From QALR01 sp045124015 (lineage in GTDB: Bacteria; Bacillota; Clostridia; Oscillospirales; CAG-272), in NCBI GenBank assembly GCA_045124015.1, contig JBGVLA010000108.1, positions 1-52,471 on the forward strand: DNA of 52,471 bases, in the 5' to 3' direction. Below the pieces are notes generated by a model. That model worked only from the letters and a program-made list of their open reading frames with translations. It ran no database searches and was not told the origin of the DNA. The position numbers were made by a program, and so were the translations under genes. Below, one piece after another: positions 33,838-42,443 of the stretch (positions within the stretch are counted from its first letter, which is position 1; the number at the start of each line of letters is the position of its first letter).

Positions 33838-35342
33838 TATTTTGTTTTACCCGCGCTCTTATTACCGGTAGTCGGCATAGAAATTTTTTCATGTTCATCT
33901 TCATTTGAACCATAGTAGCTATAGCTACCGTACTTGCCGTACTTGCCATATTTGCCGTACTTGCCATATTTACCGCCGCCATAGGATGCGGATTTGGGAT
34001 CAACGCCAGCAAGAACGACACCGAGGACCTTACCTTCGACCTGTTCAAGAGAAGCAAGCGCTTCCTTGAGACCGGAAACGGTAGAATAACCGGAGAAGGA
34101 TACCATGATATAACCATCAACAAGCTTCGTGATGATCGCCGCGTCCGTAACGATGTTAAGCGGAGGCATATCGAAAATGATATAATCGAAACGATCTTCG
34201 CAAGCCTCAACGATAGATTTCAAGCGAGGAGAAGAAAGAAGATCTGCCGCATTATCACTGGTCTTACCGGAAGTCATAACGAAGAGGTTCTGATATGCAG
34301 TCTTATGAACGGGGATATCGCTGCAAATACCGGCAATGCATTCAGAGAGACCGTATTTTGCTTTTACCTGGAACATTTTGCCCGCACGAGGCTTTCTCAT
34401 ATCGGCGTCGATAAGCAATACGTTTGCACCATTCTGTGCAAGTGCGATCGCAAGATTGCAACAAGCTGTGGTCTTGCCTTCGCCGGAGAATGCACTGGAA
34501 ACAGCGATCTTTTTACAACCATCACCGATAGGAAGATATGTAATATTGGTTCTCGCCATGCGGTATGCTTCTACTACGTTGAAGGGCGTGCTGTCGCTGA
34601 GAAGTCTCATACGGTCTTCTTCAATCGAGGCATGCGCATGCTTCGCATCGCGTTTTCTTGTCTTTTGACCCGCAACCGCGTTATCGGGGATAACGCCGAG
34701 CGTCGGGATCTTGAAGTTGGTGGCAAGATCTTCTCTTGTATAGATCTTATTATCCAACATTTTAATAAGGAACACAACAACAAACGCTACAACAACAGCG
34801 ATCATTGCGCAAAGAACGGCGTTTCTCATCACAGGATGATCTTCCGTAACATATTCTGTCTTCGCAGTGTCGATAACTTCAACATAACCCGCTTTGGTAA
34901 TACGGATGAGCTCCTCAGGAAGGATCTCAACGAGCTTGTTACAAATATCGACTGCCATAATAGGATCGTTGCAAGTAATGGAAAGGCTGAAAACTTCTGT
35001 ATTGTTGAGGGATGCGCCATTAAGCATTTTAGAAACATTCTTTACTGTAAGTACCGGATACTTTCCCTTCAGACCTTCTACAATCTGTTCAGAAATGGTC
35101 TTGCTCTTAATGATTTCAAGATATGTGCTTACCAAGCTTTTGGAATATGTAAGCTCTGCACTCGTCTGGCTACCTTCATCGTCGCTTCCTACATACATGG
35201 ACGCAGAGGCAGTGTACTGCGGATCCACAGCGAACGTTGTCCAAAAAAATCCAAGAAGACCGCCGCAGAGTGCTACAACGATAAGCAAAATGAGATTCTT
35301 TTTGAGTAGTTGCAAAATGTCCTGAATCGAGATTTCTTCCAT
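33837..35342 (-). CDS. Fused Wzz-type modulator and bacterial tyrosine kinase (BY-kinase)
   Basis: Residues 1-195 form a Wzz/CpsC-like chain-length domain with helices at about 16-36 and 172-194. Residues 255-450 are a CpsD/CapB-like kinase with Walker A SGEGKTT (286-292), Walker A' IDADMRKPR (311-319) and Walker B IIFDMPP. The C-terminus has five tandem KYG units (458-472) and then SYSYYG, nine tyrosines in 24 residues, the expected autophosphorylation cluster. In many Firmicutes CpsC and CpsD are separate proteins; here they are one chain. An AAGGAG site precedes the ATG. The phosphatase follows with overlap. Confidence 0.93.
   Translation of the reverse strand: MEEISIQDILQLLKKNLILLIVVALCGGLLGFFWTTFAVDPQYTASASMYVGSDDEGSQTSAELTYSKSLVSTYLEIIKSKTISEQIVEGLKGKYPVLTVKNVSKMLNGASLNNTEVFSLSITCNDPIMAVDICNKLVEILPEELIRITKAGYVEVIDTAKTEYVTEDHPVMRNAVLCAMIAVVVAFVVVFLIKMLDNKIYTREDLATNFKIPTLGVIPDNAVAGQKTRKRDAKHAHASIEEDRMRLLSDSTPFNVVEAYRMARTNITYLPIGDGCKKIAVSSAFSGEGKTTACCNLAIALAQNGANVLLIDADMRKPRAGKMFQVKAKYGLSECIAGICSDIPVHKTAYQNLFVMTSGKTSDNAADLLSSPRLKSIVEACEDRFDYIIFDMPPLNIVTDAAIITKLVDGYIMVSFSGYSTVSGLKEALASLEQVEGKVLGVVLAGVDPKSASYGGGKYGKYGKYGKYGKYGSYSYYGSNEDEHEKISMPTTGNKSAGKTK
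33929..33975 (-). repeat. 9-bp tandem repeats encoding the KYG tail
   Basis: Five near-identical 9-bp units alternate TACTTGCCN and TATTTRCCN on the plus strand and encode Lys-Tyr-Gly. Unit number could change by slippage, altering the number of phosphorylatable tyrosines. Confidence 0.8.
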
Positions 35343-35387
35343 GAGTATTTTCTCCTTAAAATTTAATAATAATCAGATTTTTCAGTG

Positions 35388-36506
35388 TCAAAACGTCATT
35401 CCCGCAATTTCGGCAATGATCTTGTTCATCTCACCCATACGCTCATACATCTCTTCTGCCAATTTGAGCTGGCAACGGGTACGAACCAAGTTATGACCGC
35501 GATAACGCGTCTTAAAATACTGGTCGCCCGTGATATAGTCGTCAAGGAAGCGCACGGCAACCTCGACAGTCATTACGAAAGCACCAAGTGCCATCGTCTT
35601 GATCTCAATGGGTGTCAAGATCGGAGCAACCTCGGGAACAAAGCCCTCCGCAAAGGCACGGAAGCGTTCGATATCAAGGCTGACCTTGGAAAGGTCGGGT
35701 TCGTCCTCTGCCGCGGTATTCGCCGCAAAGCGGATCGCATCGCCAAAGTCATGCGCCACAAGCCCCGGCATAACGGTATCCAAATCGATGACCGTTTTCG
35801 CCTCACCCGTATCCTTATCAAAGAGAATATTATTGATCTTCGTATCGTTATGTGTAACACGAAGCGTCATTTCCTGAGAATCGATCAGTTCATTGAAGCG
35901 GACCGCAAGCGGCTTGAGACGCCTGATCTGCGCAAGCTCTTCCTGTACCTCATCCACTCTGCCGCAGGGATCCTCGTTTGCATGACGCATCAAAACGGCA
36001 ATGCGGCTACGGGTATTATGGAAATTCGGGATCGTTTCGTAAAGCTCTGTCGCATCAAAATCAGCAAGCATCATTTGGAAATTACCAAACGCCTTACCTG
36101 CGGAACGGAGTCTATCGAGATCATCACATTCGTTATATGTAACGGAATTCGGAACGAATTCCGAAATACGCCAAAAGCCTTGATCATCCACGAAATAATT
36201 CTTTCCGTTTTCACGATGCGCAAAATGCATCACAAGGTCGCGGCTCTTGCCTTCTGCTTCGAGTTTGTTTGCAATATGCGTCGTGATCTTTTCGATATTG
36301 CTCATGATCTGCTTCGGGTTTTTGAAAACGAAAATATTAATCTTTTGGAAAATATATCGTTGTTCCTTACCCTCATGCTCCATCAAAACATCGTAAGTAC
36401 CGTTGATATTGCCATGACTGATGGTTTTAATTACTTTGATTTCACCGGGGATACAAAACATTTTTGCAAGCTCTGCAAAATTATGCTGTGGCACATTCAC
36501 TGTCAT
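35388..36506 (-). CDS. APH-fold sugar kinase, NahK-like
   Basis: A 372-residue phosphotransferase with the aminoglycoside-phosphotransferase fold. The catalytic loop is VTHNDTKINNILFD, the metal-binding segment is TVIDLDTVMPG, and SHGNINGTYDV forms the glycine-rich part. These fit N-acetylhexosamine 1-kinase (NahK), which makes GlcNAc/GalNAc-1-phosphate, the first step toward a UDP-amino sugar. The ATG after AAGGCGG was chosen. It precedes the BY-kinase by 45 bp with no terminator, so it may supply a sugar precursor for the regulated polysaccharide. Other APH kinases are possible. Confidence 0.75.
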   Translation of the reverse strand: MTVNVPQHNFAELAKMFCIPGEIKVIKTISHGNINGTYDVLMEHEGKEQRYIFQKINIFVFKNPKQIMSNIEKITTHIANKLEAEGKSRDLVMHFAHRENGKNYFVDDQGFWRISEFVPNSVTYNECDDLDRLRSAGKAFGNFQMMLADFDATELYETIPNFHNTRSRIAVLMRHANEDPCGRVDEVQEELAQIRRLKPLAVRFNELIDSQEMTLRVTHNDTKINNILFDKDTGEAKTVIDLDTVMPGLVAHDFGDAIRFAANTAAEDEPDLSKVSLDIERFRAFAEGFVPEVAPILTPIEIKTMALGAFVMTVEVAVRFLDDYITGDQYFKTRYRGHNLVRTRCQLKLAEEMYERMGEMNKIIAEIAGMTF

Positions 36507-36611
36507 AACACCGCCTTTTGAAAAATTATCGTAATTTTTATATACTTGAACCAAAAAATGATATCATCATGAAAGAAATGATAGTTTGACAGACCAATAT
36601 CATACATATTT

Positions 36612-36640
36612 ATTATACACGCTATTTTGTCAAATGTCAA
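36612..36640 (-). promoter_or_regulatory. Promoter of the sugar kinase/BY-kinase/phosphatase unit
   Basis: Perfect TTGACA and TATAAT hexamers with 17-bp spacing on the minus strand. The predicted 5' leader is about 100 nt and AT-rich. Confidence 0.8.
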
Positions 36641-36643
36641 TAG

Positions 36644-36683
36644 AAATAAAAAAATGAGGATTGCCATTTTCGGGCAATCCTCA
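36644..36683 (-). terminator. Terminator of the ATP synthase operon
   Basis: An 11-bp perfect stem (TGAGGATTGCC and complement, 7-nt loop) is followed by TTTTTTTATTT on the minus strand. Confidence 0.9.
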
Positions 36684-36696
36684 TAAACTGACAATA

Positions 36697-37098
36697 TTAT
36701 TTTTTTTCGTAAACCGAAATACGGGCAAGCGCACGCGCAAGCTTTGCCTTTGCAATACGCTCCGATTTATCATCCTTGGCAGAAGCGATCGCTTGTTCCG
36801 CGCGTTCCATCGCGGCTTTGGCACGGTCGATATCGATCGTGTCTGCAAATTCAAAAGTAATGGCGCAAAGCTTCACTTCCCCACCCTTGACAGAGAGAAA
36901 ACCGCCCGAGCAGGAAGCCATACGGCTTTGACCGTCCGCAAGGATACGCGCTCTGCCGACGCCGACAGAGGCAAACATATCCGTATGACCGCGCATGACC
37001 TCTACGTCGCCCTCGCCTGTACGGACAAGAAGGCTTTCCGCGTCTCCGTCAAAAAGAAGTCCTTCCGGCGTTACGATTTGCAAATGAAACGGTTTCAT
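36697..37098 (-). CDS. atpC: ATP synthase epsilon subunit
   Basis: A 133-residue F1 central-stalk subunit with the N-terminal beta-sandwich (MKPFHLQIVTPEGLLFDGDAES, RTGEGDVEVMRGHTD) and a C-terminal helical hairpin (AKAAMERAEQAIASAKDD). It couples rotation to catalysis and can inhibit ATP hydrolysis. It is the last gene of the operon, 27 bp after atpD. Confidence 0.95.
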   Translation of the reverse strand: MKPFHLQIVTPEGLLFDGDAESLLVRTGEGDVEVMRGHTDMFASVGVGRARILADGQSRMASCSGGFLSVKGGEVKLCAITFEFADTIDIDRAKAAMERAEQAIASAKDDKSERIAKAKLARALARISVYEKK

Positions 37099-37125
37099 AG
37101 ATTCACCGATCCTTTCGTCAAACGT

Positions 37126-38529
37126 TTACGCTTCGTCTTTCAGCTTTTTCGCCTTTTCCACCGCTTCATCGATGGTGCCGACAAAGAGGAATGCAGATTC
37201 GGGCAGATCATCATGCTTGCCGTCAAGAATCTCACGGAAGCCGCGAATGGTCTCCTTAATGGGAACGTAACGTCCCTCCATGCCCGTGAACTGCTCTGCC
37301 ACGGTGAACGGCTGAGAAAGGAATCTCTGGATCTTTCTCGCGCGGTTGACGACGAGCTTATCCTCCTCGGAAAGTTCATCCATACCCATGATGGCGATGA
37401 TATCCTGAAGCTCCTTATATCTCTGCAAGATCTTCTGCACCTCGCGTGCGACCTCGTAATGCTCGATGCCGACAACGTCGGGAGCAAGGATTCTGGAGGT
37501 GGAGTCCAGCGGGTCGACCGCAGGATAGATACCGAGAGATGCGATGCTTCTCGAAAGCACCGTCGTCGCGTCAAGATGCGCGAACGTCGTTGCGGGAGCA
37601 GGGTCGGTCAAGTCATCCGCAGGCACGTAGACCGCCTGTACGGATGTGATGGAGCCCTTCTTCGTAGAGGTGATACGCTCCTGCAAAGCACCCATTTCCG
37701 TTGCCAGCGTCGGCTGATAACCAACCGCGGAGGGCATACGTCCGAGAAGTGCGGAAACCTCTGAGCCTGCCTGTGTAAAACGATAGATATTATCGATGAA
37801 GAGAAGCACGTCCTGACCCTCTCGGTCGCGGAAATATTCCGCCATCGTAAGACCCGAAAGCGCAACTCTCATTCTTGCGCCGGGCGGTTCGTTCATCTGA
37901 CCGTACACAAGTGCGGTCTTGGAAAGTACGCCCGACTCCTTCATTTCATTATAAAGGTCATTTCCCTCACGGGTACGTTCGCCAACGCCCGTGAAAACGG
38001 AAATACCGCCGTGCTGTTTTGCGACGTTATTGATAAGCTCCATAATAAGGACAGTCTTACCAACACCCGCGCCGCCGAAAAGACCGATCTTACCGCCCTT
38101 GGCGTAAGGCGCGATGAGGTCGACGACCTTGATACCCGTTTCGAGGATCTCCGTCGTGCCTTCCTGTTCGGAGTAGGAGGGCGGATCTCTGTGGATACAC
38201 CATTTTTCCTTTGCCTTCGGCTCAGGACCGTTATCGACCACCTCGCCGAGAAGGTTGAAGATTCTGCCGAGCGTTTCTTCGCCGACAGGCACGGTGATGC
38301 CTGTTCCCGTATCGACCGCTTCCATACCGCGGGACATACCGTCCGTGGAGGTCATGGCGATACAGCGGACAACGTCATCGCCCATTTGGCTTGCCACCTC
38401 GCAAACGACCTTTGTGCCTTCATGCTCGATCTCAATGGCGTTCAGCAGGTCGGGCAGATGACCGTTTTCAAATTTGATATCCAAAACCGGTCCGATGATT
38501 TGTATAACCTTACCGATGTTTTTTCCCAT
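37126..38529 (-). CDS. atpD: ATP synthase beta subunit
   Basis: The catalytic F1 subunit. The 467-residue protein has Walker A GGAGVGKT, the GERTREGNDLYNEM segment with the catalytic Glu, LLFIDNIYRFTQAGSEVSAL as the Walker B region and the DELSEEDKL motif. Phe is replaced by Tyr in the usual DNIFRF, a mild variation. It lies 47 bp behind atpG. Confidence 0.98.
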   Translation of the reverse strand: MGKNIGKVIQIIGPVLDIKFENGHLPDLLNAIEIEHEGTKVVCEVASQMGDDVVRCIAMTSTDGMSRGMEAVDTGTGITVPVGEETLGRIFNLLGEVVDNGPEPKAKEKWCIHRDPPSYSEQEGTTEILETGIKVVDLIAPYAKGGKIGLFGGAGVGKTVLIMELINNVAKQHGGISVFTGVGERTREGNDLYNEMKESGVLSKTALVYGQMNEPPGARMRVALSGLTMAEYFRDREGQDVLLFIDNIYRFTQAGSEVSALLGRMPSAVGYQPTLATEMGALQERITSTKKGSITSVQAVYVPADDLTDPAPATTFAHLDATTVLSRSIASLGIYPAVDPLDSTSRILAPDVVGIEHYEVAREVQKILQRYKELQDIIAIMGMDELSEEDKLVVNRARKIQRFLSQPFTVAEQFTGMEGRYVPIKETIRGFREILDGKHDDLPESAFLFVGTIDEAVEKAKKLKDEA

Positions 38530-38576
38530 CTCTGTTTTGATTCCTTTCCGAGAAAATCTGCAATTTTCTCATGGAT

Positions 38577-39413
38577 TTACAGCGCTTCCGCGCCCGATAC
38601 GATTTCCGTGATCTCCTGCGTGATGACAGCCTGACGCGCACGGTTATATTGCAGCATGAGACTATCGATCATCTCGCCTGCGTTTTTGTTCGCGGCGCTC
38701 ATGGCGCTTCTTCTGGCACCCGATTCCGAAGCGACCGATTCGCTGATCACGGAATAGAAGATACCGCCGACATAGTCGGGAACGATATCCGCAAGAAGAA
38801 CTTCGGCATCGCCCTCGAAAATGGGATCGCTCTCGCTCTTTCCCGAGGGAAGCGCGAGAGGAAGGATATCCTCATAAACGGGGACCTGAGAGATCATGGA
38901 AACGAATTTTGTGTAAACGAAAACGACCTTTGTGATCTCGCGAAGGCGGAAGCTTTCACAGATCGCTTCTGCCAAAGCCAGCGAATCGCCAACGCCGAGC
39001 GTTGCGACGTATTCGCACGCCTCGGAATAGAGCGGATATCCTCTGTGTCGGCAGTATTCCAGCGCCTTTTTGCCGACGGGAAGATACAGTGCATCCTTTC
39101 CCTTTGCAAGCTGCTCGGTCATGCGGAAAATATTGGCGTTATAGCCGCCCGCAAGACCGCGGTCGCCCGCGATCATCACGAAAAGCGTTTTGCCCTCGGC
39201 GGATTTCGTCCAAACGGATTCACGCGCCTCGGGAATTTCGGAAAGCGCGGTGATGGCGTTTTCCAAAACCTCATAAAAAGGACGGGTCTTTTCCGCGCGT
39301 TCCTTGGCGCGGCGCAGCTTGGATGTGGCAACAAGCTCCATTGCCTTTGTGATCTGCATGGTGCTTTGCACGCTTTTGATGCGCGCTTTCACATCGTTCA
39401 TGGATGCGGACAT
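38577..39413 (-). CDS. atpG: ATP synthase gamma subunit
   Basis: The rotating central shaft of F1, 278 residues. The N-terminal helix (MNDVKARIKSVQSTMQITKAMELVATSKLRRA) and the C-terminal helix (GARRSAMSAANKNAGEMIDSLMLQYNRARQAVITQEITEIV) are typical and highly conserved. It lies 14 bp behind atpA, with AAGGAG before the ATG. Confidence 0.97.
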   Translation of the reverse strand: MSASMNDVKARIKSVQSTMQITKAMELVATSKLRRAKERAEKTRPFYEVLENAITALSEIPEARESVWTKSAEGKTLFVMIAGDRGLAGGYNANIFRMTEQLAKGKDALYLPVGKKALEYCRHRGYPLYSEACEYVATLGVGDSLALAEAICESFRLREITKVVFVYTKFVSMISQVPVYEDILPLALPSGKSESDPIFEGDAEVLLADIVPDYVGGIFYSVISESVASESGARRSAMSAANKNAGEMIDSLMLQYNRARQAVITQEITEIVSGAEAL

Positions 39414-39427
39414 ACGATCACTCCTTT

Positions 39428-40942
39428 TTACGCTTTATTTAAGAATTTATCTTTGCAAGTGAGAATGGCTTCTTTCAGCTCTGCCGTGGTCTCGTCTGTG
39501 AGAACGCCCGTTTCGCGGATATTTTTCAAAAGCTCGTCCTTTGTGGCAACGAGATATTCAAAAAGCTCTTTCTCAAAGCGAGAGATCTGTGCCACGGGAA
39601 TTTCGCGGAGAAGATTGTTTACGACCGCGTAGATAATCGCGATCTGAAGCTCAACGGCAAGCGGAGAGTTTCTATCCTGCTTGAGGACCTCCACGATGCG
39701 TTCGCCCTGCTCGAGACGTGCCTTGGTATCGGCGTCAAGATCGGAGCCGAACTGCGCGAAGCTCTGAAGCTCGCGGTACTGCGAATAGAGAAGCTTCAAA
39801 GTACCCGAAACCTTTTTCATCGCCTTGATCTGCGCGCTGCCGCCGACACGGGAAACGGAGATACCCGGGTTTACCGCGGGGCGTACACCGGCATGGAAAA
39901 GCTCGGTCTCGAGGAATATTTGACCGTCCGTAATGGAAATAACGTTGGTCGGGATATAGGCGGAAACGTCGCCCGCCTGTGTTTCAATGATGGGGAGCGC
40001 CGTAAGCGAACCGCCTCCGCACTCGGGAGAAAGACGCGCCGCACGCTCGAGAAGTCTGGAATGGAGATAGAAAACGTCGCCGGGGTATGCTTCTCGGCCC
40101 GGAGGACGACGGATAAGCAAGGAGAGCGCACGGTAAGCCACCGCGTGCTTGGAAAGGTCGTCGTAAATGATCAGAACGTCCTTGCCCTTATCCATGAAAT
40201 ATTCACCCATCGCACAGCCCGAATAGGGCGCGATGTACTGGAGAGGCGCGGAATCGGATGCCGTCGCGGCAACGACGATGGTATAATCCATCGCGCCGTT
40301 TTTATAAAGGGTATCCACGACGTTCGTTACGGTCGACTGCTTCTGACCGATGGCAACGTAGATACAAATAACGTCCTTGCCCTTTTGGTTGATGATGGTA
40401 TCGGTCGCAATGACGGTCTTACCCGTCTGACGGTCGCCGATGATCAGCTCACGCTGACCGCGTCCGATCGGGATCATGGAGTCGATCGCCTTGATACCCG
40501 TTTGAAGCGGAACGGATACGGATTTTCTTTCGATGATGCCGTATGCCTTTCGTTCGATGGGGCTATATGCCGATTCCTTGATGGGACCCTTGCCATCGAT
40601 GGGCTGACCCAGCGCATCGACAACTCTGCCAATCATATTTTCGCCGACGGGAACGGAAACGACGCGTCCCGTACGCTTGACAAGGCTTCCCTCGCTGATG
40701 CCGACGTCGTTACCGAGAAGGACCGCGCTGACGGTGGTCTCCTCAAGGTTGAGCGCCATGCCGTAGGTGCCGTTGGCAAATTCGAGAAGCTCGTTTGCCT
40801 TGCATTTTTCAATGCCGTGCACCTTGGAGATGCCGTCGCCGACGGAAATGACATAGCCGACCTCGTCCTGCTTGGTCTGTTTATCGTAATTTTTGATTTG
40901 TTCTTTTATGATCTTGCTGATGTCATCGATTTTTGACTTCAT
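39428..40942 (-). CDS. atpA: ATP synthase alpha subunit
   Basis: The non-catalytic nucleotide-binding F1 subunit, 504 residues. It has Walker A GDRQTGKT, the segment VYVAIGQKQSTV and the signature PAVNPGISVSRVGGSAQ. The ATG at MKSKIDD was chosen; a TTG seven codons earlier overlaps the ribosome binding site AAAGGA itself. It sits between atpH and atpG. Confidence 0.98.
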   Translation of the reverse strand: MKSKIDDISKIIKEQIKNYDKQTKQDEVGYVISVGDGISKVHGIEKCKANELLEFANGTYGMALNLEETTVSAVLLGNDVGISEGSLVKRTGRVVSVPVGENMIGRVVDALGQPIDGKGPIKESAYSPIERKAYGIIERKSVSVPLQTGIKAIDSMIPIGRGQRELIIGDRQTGKTVIATDTIINQKGKDVICIYVAIGQKQSTVTNVVDTLYKNGAMDYTIVVAATASDSAPLQYIAPYSGCAMGEYFMDKGKDVLIIYDDLSKHAVAYRALSLLIRRPPGREAYPGDVFYLHSRLLERAARLSPECGGGSLTALPIIETQAGDVSAYIPTNVISITDGQIFLETELFHAGVRPAVNPGISVSRVGGSAQIKAMKKVSGTLKLLYSQYRELQSFAQFGSDLDADTKARLEQGERIVEVLKQDRNSPLAVELQIAIIYAVVNNLLREIPVAQISRFEKELFEYLVATKDELLKNIRETGVLTDETTAELKEAILTCKDKFLNKA

Positions 40943-40992
40943 CTTTGTATTTATTCCTTTCAATAAAGCAAGATTTTGGGGTAATGATCAAA

Positions 40993-41526
40993 TTAGATCA
41001 CAAGTCCCTTGAGGCTCTTTTCGAGCGTTTCAAGTCTTGTTTTCACCGAGCCATCAAGCTGAACGCCTGCATAGCGGAGCGTTACGCCGCCAAGGATCGA
41101 GGCATCCACGATGTTTTCGATGAAGATATGTTTTCCTGTTTGAAGCTCCAGCTTTTTCGTCATAGCATCAAGCTGTTCTCGGCTCATGGGGATCGCCGTG
41201 ATCGCCTGCACGCGCAGATTTCCGCGCGATTCATCATAAAGAGCGGTGAAAACCTCCGCAACCTTTGGCATATCGTGGGTCGCGTGCTTTTCACAGAGGA
41301 TCTTCAAAAGGTTTTTCACGTTCGCGTCAATCTCTGCGAACGCTTCGTCGATCAGCCCAAGCTTTGTTTCCACAGGGAGCGCAGGCGTATCCAAAAGTGT
41401 TTCATATGTCGGATTTTCATGCATCGCATCCTTCACGAGAAGGATATCACGCATAGCGTTTTCCGTTTTTCCTTCTTCTTCTGAGAGAAGAAAGATGGCT
41501 TTTCCGTATTCTTTCGCGTCGATCAT
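40993..41526 (-). CDS. atpH: ATP synthase delta subunit
   Basis: A 177-residue peripheral-stalk subunit with the N-terminal helical bundle (KEYGKAIFLLSEEEGK) and the C-terminal signature GGVTLRYAGVQLDGSVKTRLETLEKSL. Its ATG overlaps the atpF stop by 4 bp (ATGA), indicating translational coupling. Confidence 0.96.
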   Translation of the reverse strand: MIDAKEYGKAIFLLSEEEGKTENAMRDILLVKDAMHENPTYETLLDTPALPVETKLGLIDEAFAEIDANVKNLLKILCEKHATHDMPKVAEVFTALYDESRGNLRVQAITAIPMSREQLDAMTKKLELQTGKHIFIENIVDASILGGVTLRYAGVQLDGSVKTRLETLEKSLKGLVI

Positions 41527-42041
41527 GCTTTTTCACCCATTTGGCGGATGAAATCATCGATCATCGCCGCGTGTTCTTGTTTGTCAACGTCTCGTTCAAT
41601 GACAGCGGCAGCAATGCCGATCGCCATATCGGAAACCTCGTCCTTGACCTCGTTGATGGCGCGTTTCTTTTCAAGCTCGACCTGCTCCTCTGCGCGCTTT
41701 AGCGTGCGAGCGGCCTTTTCATTTGCTTCCTGCAAAATCTCTTCCTCGCGGAGCTGTGCCTTACGCACTGCCTTTTTGAGGATATCCTCGCTTTTTTCCT
41801 CCGCGTGCTTCATTTTTTCTTCGTATTCCGCTTTCATAAGGGCGGCATCACGACGCGAGGATTCCGCTTCGTCATACATATCGTCGACTTCCTTTTGACG
41901 GGAATCGATCATATTTTTGATGGGCTTAAAAAGAATTTTGCGAAGAACGAGATACAGAACCAAAAGGTTTATCCAGGCGAAGATCATCGTCCAGAAATTC
42001 ACGCCGACAAAGCCTTCAAATGCATTCAGAAAGTCGTTCAT
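41523..42041 (-). CDS. atpF: ATP synthase b subunit
   Basis: A 172-residue peripheral-stalk subunit with one N-terminal membrane helix (about 16-36, MIFAWINLLVLYLVLRKILF) and a long charged coiled coil (about 45-140) rich in Glu, Lys and Arg. A single b gene is present, so the stalk should be a b2 homodimer. Confidence 0.96.
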   Translation of the reverse strand: MNDFLNAFEGFVGVNFWTMIFAWINLLVLYLVLRKILFKPIKNMIDSRQKEVDDMYDEAESSRRDAALMKAEYEEKMKHAEEKSEDILKKAVRKAQLREEEILQEANEKAARTLKRAEEQVELEKKRAINEVKDEVSDMAIGIAAAVIERDVDKQEHAAMIDDFIRQMGEKA

Positions 42042-42084
42042 AAAACTCTCCCTTTTTCAAGTTTTTTCGGTTGTGATGGGAAAA

Positions 42085-42348
42085 TCAGTTGATACCCATG
42101 AACATGAGAAGAAGCGCAACAACGAGAGAGTAGATACCTGTGGTTTCTGTGATCGCACAGCCGAGAATCATGTTGGTACGGAGTGTACCTGCCATTTCGG
42201 GCTGACGAGCCATACCTTCGAGCGCTTTACCGACCGCATTACCTTCACCGATAGCGGGACCGATCGCGCCAAGACCCATACAAAGGCCTGCACCGAGTGC
42301 TCTTGCAGCGTTTACGAAAGCCTGAGCATCAATAAAAGCATTTTCCAT
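42085..42348 (-). CDS. atpE: ATP synthase c subunit, Na+-type ligand set
   Basis: An 87-residue helical hairpin forming the rotor ring. The ion site contains P31 and E35 in helix 1 (PAIGEG) and E68, T69, T70 and Y73 in helix 2 (ETTGIY). This matches the Na+-binding pattern known from Ilyobacter and related rotors (P..Q/E and E-S/T-T). The Glu in place of Gln in helix 1 is as reported for Fusobacterium. The conserved polar loop is ARQPE. The ATG after AGGAGG is used; a TTG two codons earlier is in the spacer. Na+ coupling is inference from these residues. Confidence 0.96.
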   Translation of the reverse strand: MENAFIDAQAFVNAARALGAGLCMGLGAIGPAIGEGNAVGKALEGMARQPEMAGTLRTNMILGCAITETTGIYSLVVALLLMFMGIN

Positions 42349-42443
42349 AATCAAATTCCTCCTAAAAATATTGAATTGTTTTTATTTTTTGATTTTTATT
42401 TGCACAAAAGCGAAGCTTTTGAACCATTTCTTTTCTCTGAAAA

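Noticed and set aside
33929..33975. Short regular repeats as a CRISPR remnant.
   Set aside because: Units are 9 bp, contiguous without spacers, in frame, and encode KYG.
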